Shown here piece by piece: positions 21,290 to 33,564 of a DNA stretch of 64,000 bases. Position 1 is the stretch's first letter; each line of letters starts with the position of its first letter. The notes below the pieces were generated by a model. The model saw only the letters and a program-made list of their open reading frames with translations. It had not been told where the DNA came from and did no database searches. Position numbers and translations under genes: made by a program. The DNA comes from Siphonodentalium dalli (taxonomy: Eukaryota > Mollusca > Scaphopoda > Gadilida > Siphonodentaliidae), in contig CP136068.1 of assembly GCA_032622095.1 (NCBI GenBank), forward strand, positions 160,477,465 through 160,541,464, in the 5' to 3' direction.

Positions 21290-24200
21290 CCAGGAGATAT
21301 TGGTAGACCTCTGCACCCCACCCCAGGACTTAACTTCACCCCACTAATTTTCTTCCTTAAGGTCTCCTCTAATTTTTTTCACTTGTTAACAAGAAAAAAA
21401 AGTGGCCGCAGAGACTCCAGACAAGATGGCGTCCATCATGGCGGCCATTTTTTTTATATGCACCAGGTCTCTTTGATCGCCGTTATAGTAAAGATGATGT
21501 CACATGCAGTAATATACAACCCTTACAAATTAGCCAAAAATCCGACACAAAAATCCAATATGGCGGCCAAGATGGCCACCGAAATGTGACAAATTGCTAT
21601 TTTTCAGACATTTCACCACCTTCGTTTGTCTCTGTGGGAAAATATTGGCACCTTGACGCAATTTTATACATGAATCGTCTAGAAGAGTCATTGGCGAACA
21701 CACGGGGACCATAATATATATTCCGACGCTAATAACGCAATGTCTGTTTCGAATCAATGAGTGTTATTGCTATTATTACTCCAGCCATGATTATATATGT
21801 GCAGGAGATACTCGGGCTAGGATTCCTCTTGTACCTGAGTTGAGGAATATTCACCCAAATCCAAGATGGCGGCCAAAATGGCCACCAGAAATAGAAAAAT
21901 CACCGAAAATCGTTGATTTTAACATCAGTGAGATTTATTGTCACGACAACTCCACACCTGCTTACTATTGTGAGTTGGGAACACTTAGTTGAATAACTTT
22001 CCTTATATTGCATCCAAATAAAAGTCCCCCAAATCCAAAATGGCGCCCACAATGGCCGACAAATTTTGAAAAATCACCGAAATTCCCTCATGTTCACATC
22101 ATTGGGCATTATTGTCGAGAAAACTCCACACATGCTGACAGTTGAGTTGTAAATACTGAGGTGAAGTAATTACCTTTCATCCCATGCAAGAAATGGTTTT
22201 CCAAATCTAAGATGGCGGCCAAAATGGCGACCGATAATTGAAAACACGCCTACATTCCTTTACTTTCTTACGATGGGCGTTATTGTTTCGCGAATTCTAC
22301 CCATCACATGTTGATTTGGAATATTGGTATGAAGTATTCATTTGAGTTTGTCAATTGATACTCAAGGTCAAAATGGCAGCTAAACTGGAGGCCAGAAATT
22401 GAAAAGAAATCGATATATTCACATACAAATTTCAACTTTTTGTCATAGTATCGATATGTATGGACGAAACTATACACAAACCATATATTAGTTCAACTTA
22501 AAACGTATCAAAACGCATAACATTGATCGGGTCCTTCTGGAAGTACGAAAACCCACACTTAATATAGCGATGTGTCATTTCGAAATCCATTTGACACTTC
22601 TAATGGCCGTAACCGTAGGTGCGCCGAATAGCCACATTAGAACAATTACCTGGTAAAAGATTCTGATTTGCCACGTCCTTAATGATCTGGGTTATTCCAT
22701 TTCTTTGCCTGATAAATCTAGGTCGCTCACACCGACAAAGTATTCAACACTTCCTGTGAGAAGGGTCCCTTTAATCATAACGTTTCAAACAATTAATTTC
22801 CCGGTGTCTGGCTTAAGATTTTAGATGCTTGCTAAATATGGGATTTGTTCGCCATCTTGAACTAGAAAGGCATATGGTCGATAAGTATACAAGCTTATAG
22901 AAGGTCATCTCTATGTATGTCTTTCTCATACCCCGTGGGGATAATGACATGTATACATGGCGAACTTCCCAGTTAACTAGTCACTTCTCAATAGATGGTT
23001 CAACTCACAAACTTAGCGAACGTATTGGCATACGTGGACAACTTCGGCAGTGTTTCGGAGGTAGCTAGCTGTCTCATTCCCTTGGACAGATGCCTATCTG
23101 CTAAGGAGAAGACCATAATGTACCGACTACCCAAACTTCTTGATCATGATCCTAAGCAAACTGTGTGACGTCCCGCAGTCGTCTCGTCGAATAGCTCCCA
23201 GCAGAGAAGAACAATACTTGCGGTGCTAGTTTGTGGACATGCGCCATGACAGTGGGAATGAAATGGGCCACGGTATACAACCCTAATCCAGGTGCATGTT
23301 TCAATATAGAATGTCATGCGTGTTGGTCTTTTTGGTGTGGTAAGATTGTATTTCCACATCCGTTTCAAGGCCGTTCTGAATCAACATGACCAGACGTATA
23401 ATTTTGTCTGGATAATACTATCCTAGCCAGTCGGATGGGCTAAAGGATAATGTCTTTATGGAATGAAGGTATGCATTGTTGTTATGATCTCTCAGGGTTA
23501 ATGTCAGATGTGGACGGTATTATTCAAGAAAATGTCAGGAACTGTGGTGCATTTATTTCACTGTGTGTTTAAAGAACAATTTATAGTCTCGATGGCAATG
23601 GATGTGGACGTTGGTGAACGTGACCTTTATGATCATATAGCTTTATATTATATAACTTTAGAATATAGTAGTTAAGATGTCTCATGCAGGACAATGTTTT
23701 TGAATGGTGATGTTACCAATAAATCACTTGGTGTACCCAACGTAGGTTAAACTGAATGCAAGATCTCATCAAAGTAACATTCCTCTAGATGTTCTTCGAA
23801 TTGAACATTTCACCCTTGTGTTGATGGCATTGTACTTTCTTGAACCATAACGACCACCACCCAGCGTGAGTATGACATATTATTGGTAACTATCAAATGC
23901 ATCGTCCTGAAGACTACATCCCAGTCTGGTGGGGCTTATATAGTAGTAGCCAATGGTACACGTCTGGTTCGTTGATTAAGAACGGCTTCCAAGCGGATTG
24001 AAAGATACAATCTTAGCATACAAGGAAAGCAAAGCCACATGAGATCATGTCTGAATCTAAAACATACCCAAAGAAGGGGCGGTGCAGTCATGGTCCAATT
24101 TCATTTCCACTATCATGACACATGCCCACAAACTAGCACCGCATGTGTTGTTAGTATCTACTTGGATCTGTACGGTGAGACGATTGATGGACGCCACCAG

Positions 24201-26250
24201 GACTATTCTTATGATCATGGTCAAGAAGTGTGGGTATATTATGCATTATGGTCTTCTACGCCTTAGCAGAAAGGCATCCGTCAAATGTTAGGCTTTCAAC
24301 ATTCGAAGCCATATACAGAAGTTGTCCGGCTACGTCAGTACGTGAATATGTGAATTGATGAACCATATATTGAGAAGTGGCTGGATGGGAAAGATCACCA
24401 GACGTACAGTTTGTTATCCACATTAGATAACCAAATCTGAAAAATACGCAGATAGAGAGATCCTTCTGAAAGCTAGTATACGCATCGACCGCATACCTTT
24501 GTAGTTTATCACGCAAGATGACGCTCAGATCCCATATGTAGCATCTGAATTATACCATAAACTACCACGAATGAAGCTCGCCAAGAATAAGGATAAGAAT
24601 TCCCAGCTTTCGAGACAAACACGTGAGCTTGACACCGGCATATGTGTTATTAGAAACATTCCGATTAGTGGGACCCTTCTACCAAGAAGTGTAGAAAACT
24701 ATGTTGGAGTGAGCGAGATAGATTAATGTGACGAGACGGATGCTGATCCAGATAATGCTGAATGTGGCAAATCAGAATAAGCTCAGGTACTGTTGTTTTG
24801 ATTCTTAGAAGTCATAATATGACTATTCGGCGCACCCATATACGGTTACGGCCATTATGGGCGCTTTGTGGAGAATGGATTTCTAAATGCCACATCGCGA
24901 TTATTGTGGGTTTTCATCCTTCCAGAAGGCGACGACCTATGTTGGAACTAATGCATCCAATGCATACATATTGATATTATGACAAAAAGTTGAAATTAGT
25001 ATGTGACAATTTCGACTTCTTTTCAATTTCTGGCCGCCAGTTTGGCAGTCATCTTGATTGTCAGAGTTGGCCAAACACAAATGAATACTTCATATCAATG
25101 TTCCATATGAATACTTCATATCAATGTTCCATATAGGTAGAATTCGCGTAACAATAACGCCCATAGTAAGAAAGTAAAGGAATGTAAGCTTGTTTTCAAA
25201 GTTCGGATGCCATTTTGGCCGCCATCTTAGATTTGGAAAACCATTTCTTGCATGGGATGAAAGGTAATTACTTCACCTCAGTATTTACAACTTAACTGTC
25301 AGCATGTGTGGAGTTTTCTCGACAATAATGCCCAATGATGTGAACATGAGGGAATTTCGGTAATTTTTCAAAATTTGTCGGCCATTGTGGGCGCCATTTT
25401 GGATTTGGGGGACTTTTATTTGGATGCAATATAAGGAAAGTTATTCAACTAAGTGTTCCCAACTCACAATAGTAAGCAGGTGTGGAGTTGTCGTGACAAT
25501 AACTCTCACTGATGTTAAAATCAACGATTTTCGGTGATTTTTCTATTTCTGGTGGCCATTTTGGCCGCCATCTTGGATTTGGGTGAATATTCCTCAACTC
25601 AGGTACAAGAGGAATCCTAGCCCGAGTATCTCCTGCACATATATAATCATGGCTGGAGTAATAATAGCAATAACACTCATTGATTCGAAACAGACATTGC
25701 GTTATTAGCGTCGTTTTGGCTTTGACCGGATTATACCGGCATTTGGGAAAACGTGATATCGGACAAAAATATCCGTCAAGGAATATATATTATGGTCCCC
25801 GTGTGTTCGCCAATGACTCTTCTAGACGATACATGTATAAAATCGGGTCAAGGTGCCAATATTTTCCCACAGAGACAAACGAAAGGTGGTGAAATGTCTG
25901 AAAAATAGAAATTTTCACGTTTCGGCGGCCAACTTGGCCGCCATATTGGACTTTTGTGTCGGATTTTTGGCTAATTTGTAAGGGTTGTATATTACCATAA
26001 CGAATCGAACGGAAAACAAGACCGCATGTGACATCATCTTTACTATAACGGCGATCAAAGAGACCTGGTGCATATAAAAAAAATGGCCGCCATGATGGAC
26101 GCCATCTTGTCTGGAGTCTCTGCGGCCACTTTTTTTTCTTGTTAACAAGTGAAAAAAATTAGAGGAGACCTTAAGGAAGAAAATTAGTGGGGTGAAGTTA
26201 AGTCCTGGGGGGGGGGTGCAGAGGTCTACCAATATCTCCTGGACTAACAT
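21290..26250. mobile_element. Giant foldback element of about 5 kb in BBX intron 7
   Basis: The left end GTCCAGGAGATATTGGTAG is matched in reverse at the right end (CTACCAATATCTCCTGGAC). Outer arms (21290-22480 and about 25000-26250) are nearly identical and share CAAGATGGCGTCCATCATGG and TTCACCCAAATCCAAGATGG. Inside, 22480-23770 and 23770-25000 are still inverted relatives but much more diverged, for example GCGGTGCTAGTTTGTGG on both sides. The centre is near 23770. No intact reading frame exists. Flanks AACATGTGACAT and AACATATATGTCAT look similar, but a target duplication cannot be fixed. The right arm has about 70 extra bases near 25710-25790. Confidence 0.82.
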
Positions 26251-26344
26251 ATATGTCATCTGAGCACAGACCTTGACCACTATAAAATGAATAAATACTA
26301 CTGATGATACACTACTTGACTACTCTAGTAGTGTATACATATAT

Positions 26345-26450
26345 GCATAATAGTGTTTATTAATTAATTTGATAGTCGTCAATGACTAACATATATGTAT
26401 AATAGTGTTTATTAATTAATTTGATAGTCGTCAATGACTATCATGGATTC
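26345..26450 (+). repeat. 52-bp tandem duplication
   Basis: TAGTGTTTATTAATTAATTT followed by GATAGTCGTCAATGACTA occurs twice with a 52-bp shift, just right of the giant foldback. Confidence 0.8.
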
Positions 26451-26609
26451 AAAGGATTTCAGGGCTGATGTATGCTGTATTATAAACAATGGCATGCATA
26501 TCAATATATATGGGATACTTGTAATAATGCATTCCGCTTGAAGGGAGGTAACTCTATATAATCAATATGTGTATATTTTGTTCTCCAAATGTGGAAAAAC
26601 ATACTCCAG

Positions 26610-26790
26610 AAATTGTACTACTTGAAAGAGTAAGCTCCAAAACATTGTATTATCAATTTTTTCGGTCGATTAAACTGGGAACATGTTTTTGTCAAGGTAC
26701 CGAGGTGTGTTCTCTGCTTAATTTTGATCTGGACTGAACTATCATTAAAATCTATTATTCTCATGGAAGGGGAATAACTATATCTATTAG
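26610..26790 (+). repeat. Dispersed repeat, relative of 44320-44480
   Basis: AAGCTCCAAAACATTG, GTACCGAGGTGTGTTCTCTG and ATGGAAGGGGAATAACT recur in the same order directly after the 47-bp satellite at 44320. Class unknown. Confidence 0.65.
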
Positions 26791-26984
26791 TTTGAATTCT
26801 GATGCATTCTGGGTTGACAACGTTCCGGGGAAGTCTTGGAATGCATCTACAAATCTCTATCACTTGGTGGACACTCCTAGGCCACAGCTGTTCCGTATAC
26901 TGGTGGAATATATATATTTTTGGTTCCCCTTCCAAACGGTATATAATATGGAATATGTTGTGAATAATGTGATCTGGCCTTTAA

Positions 26985-28149
26985 CCCTTTCATGATGGGA
27001 GCTGCACTGGTGCAACATTAAAGACCCTGTGCCATTCTCTTATACTGTATATGAGAGTATAGGTCACCTCGCATATTTTAGAGAATGCATGGGCCTAACA
27101 ATTTTTTATAAATTTTTCTTACATTCCTTAAAGATATGGGCAGTGTTGGCAATGGATATGGTGTTAAAATATTCACCTCCATCAAAAACCGCCATAAACA
27201 GAAAGAATAGTAAAATATAGACAGACCTTGTTCTTATACCAATCAGAAATATGGCATAAACAGTATGTTATTGTCAATTTTTTTCCTTTGTTATGTAAAC
27301 AAAAGCAAAAAAGGTTACGTTACCTGGCTTTTGTTGAGATCCAGATATGGTAAACATAAAGAGCGTTATTTGTTAATGTTTTCCTGATATGGAAATAATA
27401 AAGAGCGTTTATATCATTTGTGTGTGATTAACCAATAGAATTGCGCTGTGATATGTAAACAGAAGGCTCTTGTTTACGTACACTATCGTACGTCTTGACG
27501 ACAATATACTATTTAAGCGCTGATAATGATTGGCATATGAACAAAACTATATATATTTTAATATTCCTTCTGTTGATGGCGATTTGAACAAATATGAATA
27601 TTTCTGCAATGAACGCCGCCCGTGCCTTAACATTTTTTTTATCATGTTCTATCATTTTTTATCACATAATTTGGCCATAAAAGCAGTTTCATAATTATCG
27701 GTAATAGACACGTTTAATATCAGCGCGTGCGATGACGTCACAGCGTTCTTCAAATAACTTGCGATCGCTGTAGTTTATGATTGTTGTTTTCGATGAATAT
27801 TTCGCGTTGCTTCAGGTTTATTTGATCATGTGATAAAAGGTATCTCACACTCGTCCTATTTTATACGTAATTTATCAACCTCGTCCTCTAAATTCTATTT
27901 GAGCCTCGGTAAACCTCGGCTCAAATCGAATTTAGTGAACTCGGTTGATAAATTCCGTATAAAATAGAAACTCATGTGAGATCCTCTATTTCTTATATTC
28001 TTTAACAATTATTAAAAATAATATAAACTTTGTTAGGCCAATGCATTCTCTTATATATGCGAGGTGACCTATGGTCGACTCGCATATATAAGAGAATGCA
28101 TTGGCACAGGGTTTTAGCAAAAATTCAGGACGCTCCCGTCATGAAAGGG
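26985..28149. mobile_element. piggyBac-like element, family P copy 2, with internal filler
   Basis: TTAA at 26981-26984 is followed by CCCTTTCATGATGGGAGC. The right end reads CTCCCGTCATGAAAGGG followed by TTAA (28150-28153). Cassette halves lie at 27033-27094 and 28034-28107. The intervening 900 bp is unrelated to other P copies and includes a palindrome (27840-27975). Either this is a longer P form or it holds a nested insertion. No transposase frame is seen. The right end lies about 100 bp from exon 7. Confidence 0.72.
27840..27975. repeat. Foldback unit of about 135 bp
   Basis: TATTTTATACGTAATTTATC pairs with GATAAATTCCGTATAAAATA, and GAGCCTCGG with CCTCGGCTC at the centre. The outer words GTATCTCACACTCG and CATGTGAGATCC also pair. 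It has the look of a small MITE. A structurally similar unit of different sequence is at 61755-61880. Confidence 0.7.
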
Positions 28150-28252
28150 TTAAAAAAAAAATTCAGTGATGAGGGAGGTGCCTGAGAACACAGAATTTGT
28201 ATTTTTTGGCCTAGGGGGTAATATATAAGATTGTGAGCATTGCTACTCTCAC

Positions 28253-28438
28253 CTGTTTTGCCGACGGATATAAGATGCGTGATTGATTTTTTCCTTGCCT
28301 TCCTTTTCTGACTCCCTGATGGGTGCTGGGTAATTTCATTGTCGCTCGTAGGACTCGATGATGGAACCTTACTTAGTTTCTCGTGAGACGGAGATTGATG
28401 GTGGAGGTCTGAACTTGGTTGGGAGGTCACCTTTGCTT
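28253..28438 (-). CDS. BBX: BBX coding exon 7, KRKARK block
   Basis: The acceptor TTATGATTTCAG is followed by AAGCAAAGG; with the G carried from exon 6 it makes a Glu codon. The donor is ACAG followed by GTGAGA, leaving phase 1. The 61 full codons include GSQKRKARKKSITHL near the end, which matches the block GSQKRKARK-x-x-ITHL that I recall from vertebrate BBX. The basic run is a likely nuclear-localisation or DNA-contact segment. Upstream residues are Ser/Pro/His-rich. Frame, phase and conserved block agree, so confidence is high. Confidence 0.93.
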
Positions 28439-29443
28439 CTGAAATCATAATCAAGATGGGAGGTTAAAGGTCATCATAATGTTACTTCTATACGGATCCA
28501 TTAAAGGGCAATCGCAGCGGGTAAAATTTAATAATCATAAAAGTTTTTACAACCATCGACACTAGGAACATGGAAAAATAGATAGAAATTTTTTCTATTT
28601 TTATAAGATATAACCATCACGTTTTAAAACTTTTGTTATGTAGACATTAGTGTTACAGTGGCATTACTGACAAAAGTCCAATTAGTCCAATAAGATACCA
28701 AACTAGATGGTAAACATTGGAAAAAGTTAAATGATTTGAAAAATATTCTGAAAATCATATTCGGACCAACATATTTGAAAACTATTGACAATTATCGGTT
28801 TCTACATATAATCTTCCTTTCCGCATATTTCACGCAGCCTTTGACTCTGTGATAATGAACTTGTGCTTGTCGCTTGATCATATACAAGGGCCGGGGGATC
28901 TCGATGGGATGTTTATTGAAACGCGTACAATACAGAATAACAACGTTGTCAGGATAGTTAATTAGGAAACATTATGTTATAATATGTTACATATACACGC
29001 ACTAGTTTAATCACAGATAATATAAAATAAGATAAGGCAAACTAAATAACATGTGTTTCCGTTTTGTTGACCTACAAACTCCAGGTAGATAAGTACATGT
29101 GTTCATGAGACAGACCGAAGATATTTTAGGCTGTTGAAGCTTTATTTGGCCGGTTTGTTGGGTAAAGGGTTAATTGGAGAACTATCAATAATGAACATAA
29201 GATCAAAGTTTATCTATTTCTCCATGTTCTTCTTAGTGGAGATGTTTTTACAGACATTTAAATTCTTTGCACATTAATCCACTACACGTGTCATGGGTCC
29301 AATTAATATATATTACGTTCACAGTGCTCACTATCCTCGCACATGAAACCAAAACCATCACCAAAACAAAATAGTAAAACCTTCAATATTGGCTTCAGAA
29401 ATTTGGTCTATTTCGGTGTCAAATTGGACAAATCTGTATTCAC

Positions 29444-29613
29444 CTTTACCCGGGGGATGATTTTCATTAGTGGAGCCAGTCGTAGCTTCTAGGTCCTTGA
29501 GATGTTCTGTCTCTTGTCGATATCTGGACATTATCGCTTTCCGATGACCTCTGCTCACTGGTTCCAACGAACACGCAGGAAGAGTGGCAATTTGTGCCTC
29601 CAAATCAAAGTCA
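29444..29613 (-). CDS. BBX: BBX coding exon 6, conserved LP block
   Basis: The acceptor TTATTTTTTCAG is followed by TGACTTTG; T completes a split Ser codon. The peptide begins DFDLEAQIATLPACSLEPV, which resembles the EFEKKFNSLPQYSPV region of vertebrate BBX. Two donors six bases apart are possible: AAAG then GTGAAT (exon to 29444) or CCGG then GTAAAG (exon to 29450). Both keep phase 1, so the choice changes only two residues. The rest is charged, with MSRYRQETEHLKDLEA likely helical. Confidence 0.88.
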
Positions 29614-29639
29614 CTGAAAAAATAACCGAAAAACACCTG

Positions 29640-30015
29640 CATCAAAGTTAAAGATATACTATGGGCAATTGAAATTGCCAAGTTAGTATGCAGGCGCTAT
29701 GCTAACCTGGGGAATGTAGCATTCTACTGACATTGCCGAAAATTTCAAAGAAATCGACCATACCACTCCATAGAAAACATCACCTAAACAATGCTCAGTT
29801 GTAAATATTTACTTCTCGATTTGGGGTGCAACTATCGGCTATAAACTAACACAAATGATTTTGTCATCAAGAGTGATTGCATTAAAATAATATATAAGAA
29901 TGACGCTGTGTGTCATAAATTTGGATTAATATTCGTAAAAAATAACTACTTTGAGCAAGATTATTCTCAACTTCTATTTGATCATCCTACCATCACCATT
30001 ACATCACTTTAAACT
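29640..30015 (+). repeat. Dispersed repeat, family S copy
   Basis: AAAGATATACTATGGGC, GTAGCATTCTACTGACATTG and AAAGAAATCGACCATACCA are shared with 59866-60010 and, inverted, with 6110-6405. The copy starts only about 30 bp from the exon 6 acceptor, inside intron 5. Confidence 0.65.
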
Positions 30016-30699
30016 CTCTAAACTTTAATTTGAAGAACATGCCTCTGAGTCTAAATTACTGAAAAAAAAATTTGTATTCAGGATTTCCAGGCCAATGATT
30101 ACAATAACGCAATTAACTCATTTCACTCGAACAAACATAAATTATTTATAGAATAACAACTACGAATTATAGAAACCAAGTTTTTAATCTAGAAATTCAG
30201 GTTAACGTCATTTGCTTCAAATAAATTGAGCTCATCATATATATATAGTGATCATAATTTAATCACAAAAAGACGTGTAATCCTATAAACATGTATCATA
30301 CAATGAAACCAACTTTAGCAATATATATATTCTCATTGTATTGATGATCAAAAGACAATATAATCAAATAATTATCTATGTGACTAAATTTGGGTGGGAT
30401 GGTGGACCAACCATGCACCTTAGAAGCTGAACGTAGAATGAGAACTAAAATCTTTGTTTGCCAAGCACACTTTAGAACAATCAAGAAACCTGTGCTGAAT
30501 CACAATCAATGATTGTCACATGTGAACCAATCACCCAGATATGCCCCATCGATTAACCCACATCGATCTAATATTTATCATTAACACCCTAATCTCCAAA
30601 TAATTCTTTGTTGAACTTCAATAAAGTAATATATAGAAAACTAGCTGAAACTTTATTCAGAGCCATCCCCATCCAGGCAGATTCAAATACATAGCTTAA
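30016..30699. other. Intron 5 sequence, nothing recognised
   Basis: AT-rich with short AT microsatellite stretches near 30236-30247. No exon or transposon end is supported. Confidence 0.4.
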
Positions 30700-31352
30700 G
30701 TGTCGGCGCACACGATCACGGTTGTCCCCAGAAAATCCGGCTGCCGGATAAATCGGGGACAACCGGGATCGTGTGCACCTAACTTTGGAGCGATTTTTGT
30801 CGGATCCGATTTAATCGGATCGATCAAACTGAGTTTGATTTCATCAGGAAAATCCGGCTCGTGACGATGGCAACGCGCGTGTTTTGCTTGTCACATGACC
30901 AAAACCTCATTCAAAATGTTGGAATAGTTAGCGGCGACCGCTATTCGAAATGAAATAAAGAATTCTGATCGATCACAAGGAACAACGGCTGGTAGACCTG
31001 TGGGCAGAAAATGAGTGCATGCCTGTATAATAATCGCAACAAGAGGGCGGCAGCTGTGGAAAGGTCTATTACGCCAATTTACGGCTATTGCTCGTGACAT
31101 CAATATATTATTAATATATTTATAATTTAGTTTATTATTAATACATATTAGTCTTTAGAAATACATATTAATATAAATCACCATGACTAGCTATAGTAAC
31201 TGGCTAGATAGGCTGACCACACCAGTTGGCTATATACTGCAGTGACCATAGCATGCATATGACCGGAGTGAAAATCGGACTCGTGTGCGCTGACCCCCCG
31301 ATTTTATCAGGCCCGATTTTCCGGGGACAACCGTGATCGTGTGCGCCGACCC
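30700..31352 (+). mobile_element. PIF/Harbinger-like element with decayed MADF-like frame
   Basis: Termini GTGTCGGCGCACACGATCAC and the complement ending GATCGTGTGCGCCGACCC form inverted repeats of about 40 bp. The flanking TAA (30697-30699 and 31353-31355) matches the 3-bp TWA duplication of PIF/Harbinger elements. Between about 30960 and 31100, plus-strand frames give HKEQRLVDLWAENEC, then in another frame CLYNNRNKRAAAVERS, then AIARDI, the order expected for a MADF (Myb/SANT-like) domain broken by at least two frameshifts. MADF-type proteins commonly accompany Harbinger transposases. No transposase remains. Confidence 0.78.
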
Positions 31353-31451
31353 TAAAAATGATGTCCACTTACATATCTTTCAGAATATAAGGCACTATTT
31401 GCCGATATGAGAATCTTTGAGGAGAATTATTTTTCCATAAAAAGTGTTTAA

Positions 31452-31885
31452 AGGTACTCAATCCGATTCGACGGTCCCCATATCATCCGATTCCAACAAC
31501 AACTACGTTTTTTGAAATGCCACTTCAGTTATCAGAATCGATTAATTGCTCAAAAATAATGCTAACCACAAACTATAGTATAAAATTGCCCAAAACCTGT
31601 TATTTATCAATGTATTGTTCAACGAAATTTTGCCAGTTGTCAAATATCTGACACAAAAAAGCGACTGGATTTTAGAGTTATCGATCTTCATCCGCTATCT
31701 GGTCAGATAAGTTCTTCTCGTCGACAGTTTACTGGGCCACTTAAAATTAAAATAATAGATTTCAAACATCGGTATCTGATCACTCCTAGCTTTGATGAGT
31801 GGGTTCCTCGACTCGAATCAAATATTTTTTACCCCCCAAGCCAAGGAAATAGTAATTTGCGAGCGTTAATTCGGATTGAGTACCT
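31452..31885. mobile_element. TTAA-flanked MITE (family R), possible satellite progenitor
   Basis: TTAA at 31448-31451 and 31886-31889 flank termini AGGTACTCAATCCGA and TCGGATTGAGTACCT. A TTAA duplication suggests piggyBac-type insertion, though the termini are not the CCCTTT type. The right part reads CCAAGGAAATAGTAATTTGC, closely related to the sequence at the left edge of the 72-bp satellite (11450-11490) and, inverted, to 9838-9895. Confidence 0.7.
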
Positions 31886-32547
31886 TTAAAACTGATTAAG
31901 AGTTAGTTGGCCAACAAAAAAATAGATTGCTTCTCAGGCAGGGTTTTAGTTTTATTTCTAACTTCTTGTGTGCGCATACAAAGCATGGAATATGATACCT
32001 TCCCTTGTCCAGTAATAGTCCGAAAATGTAGAGGGAACTTTGTTATGCATATACACTTATTTACTCCGATATAAAAATTGCATTGTACTTACAGTATATG
32101 ACACACGGAATACCTATGTTATAATGCCCCTGACTATTCATGCTTGTTATTGTTGTCTATAAATTGACAACTCTCAATTATAGCATGTAATCCTAAATTT
32201 CCTCCATTGCCTTTCAATTATTCTGGAGTTATAAATAGTACACCAGACTATGAGGATCAGCTAATCATTTTCTTCAACGTAGTCATCTACTTCATGTTCT
32301 CTGTCAATATGCATATACACGATAGTTACTCTTCACACATTAGAGATATGATAATGCTCAAGAACATACCCAAACAAAATTGAAATATAAAAAATTGAAA
32401 CAAAACAACCAATGCAGGCTATTTATTTCAATGCGGCATTGCCTGAAAATAAAAAAAAAACATTTTGTTGGCATTAACTGTTGGTTTTCAGCCCTGTTCA
32501 TTCGGTAGGCAGGCCCCTGCGAATCGGGATTTTCATTTTGAATCGAA

Positions 32548-32961
32548 TCAGCCAAAAGATTCCGAATCGCATTGAATCTCAAATCGAATCATTGCATCAG
32601 GTAATAATAGTGAAGATGAAGATAATACGTTTTCTATCGCTTTTTTTGCTGTTATCCACACACTTTTCGGACTCGGACACAGTGAAACGTACCTCGTTTT
32701 GTATCGCTTGCTGTCGTCCACACACTTGTCATTCTCTGACACAGTTCGTTTCCTCACATTCCGGATTCCTGTTTCAAATTTGATGTCCATCTGCCTATAA
32801 GCTTCATTTAAATCCCTGAAAATATCAAGAATTTGATGAGTTTTGGATGCAAAAGTATGCTTTTCATCAATCATGATGTATCGCATCAGACATTGACGAT
32901 GCGATGTATAGAAAAAACGTGATGCCTTGATATCACGATGAATTGTTGCAGCTATAGTCAT
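32548..32961 (-). other. Unidentified exon-like reading frame in BBX intron 5
   Basis: A 137-codon minus-strand frame encodes a mixed-composition peptide, including HQILDIFRDLNEAYRQMD and KRTVSENDKCVDDSKRYK. A good donor-like GAG then GTACGT (complement near 32689-32697) would end an exon after the second motif. A related DNA copy of the KRTVSENDKCV part follows directly but in a shifted frame (32640-32690), so a local duplication is visible. I recognise no family. It could be a transposon-borne fragment or chance. Confidence 0.3.
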
Positions 32962-33113
32962 TTACTTAGAGTACACCACACAATAGTGAAGACCTTTTCG
33001 GTTACAGTTGACATCGTCCGCAAAGACATTCTCAACGTAATTGGAGTGTTTTCCAGATTTTTTTTAGTGAAATTTAAACTTATCGCAATTGTTTGAAACT
33101 GTCACCGCAATAT

Positions 33114-33559
33114 CAAGCCTAAATTCAGTGTGTCAGTCATTTGAAGAATGAGGTCCCCAGAGGGTGAATATAGTGATGCTATCCAGCAGTGGGCTAGCAT
33201 CACACAAAATTCACCCTCTGGGAACCTCATTCTGCTTAGGCCTCATCTTCTGGGAAGTATCTATAGTCTCAAATTAACATTGTTTTTAGAGACTTTTTCC
33301 CTTCTGAGAAGTTTCTATATCCCCTAATTTGCAGAAGATAAAATGCATAATCTTGGTGACTAATAGGTGAACATCAACAACTTCAACTGGGGAACTTCAG
33401 TCTGATCATTGGTCTCCCATAGCAGTTGAGGCATAAGCAGAATGAGGTCCCCAGAGGGTGAATTTGGTGGCACTAGCCCACCCTGCAGGATAGCGTCACT
33501 AAATTCACCATCTGGGGACCTCATTCAGCAAATGACAAGACAAACAATAATCAGGCTTG
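33114..33559. mobile_element. hAT-like MITE family D, full form
   Basis: From CAAGCCTAAATTCAGTGTG to ATAATCAGGCTTG. All family modules are present, but the 8-bp flanks do not match, so either the ends or the target duplication have decayed. Confidence 0.78.
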
Positions 33560-33564
33560 CAGGT

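Noticed and set aside
22860-24520. Similar peptides from the two inner arms of the giant foldback (for example CLSAK and LLDHD words)
   Set aside because: The arms are homologous DNA, so any frame gives similar peptides. Both copies contain stops and no family was recognised.
25915-26280. 121-residue frame at the right end of the foldback
   Set aside because: The mirrored left arm does not keep the frame, and the peptide is composed of dispersed repeat words.
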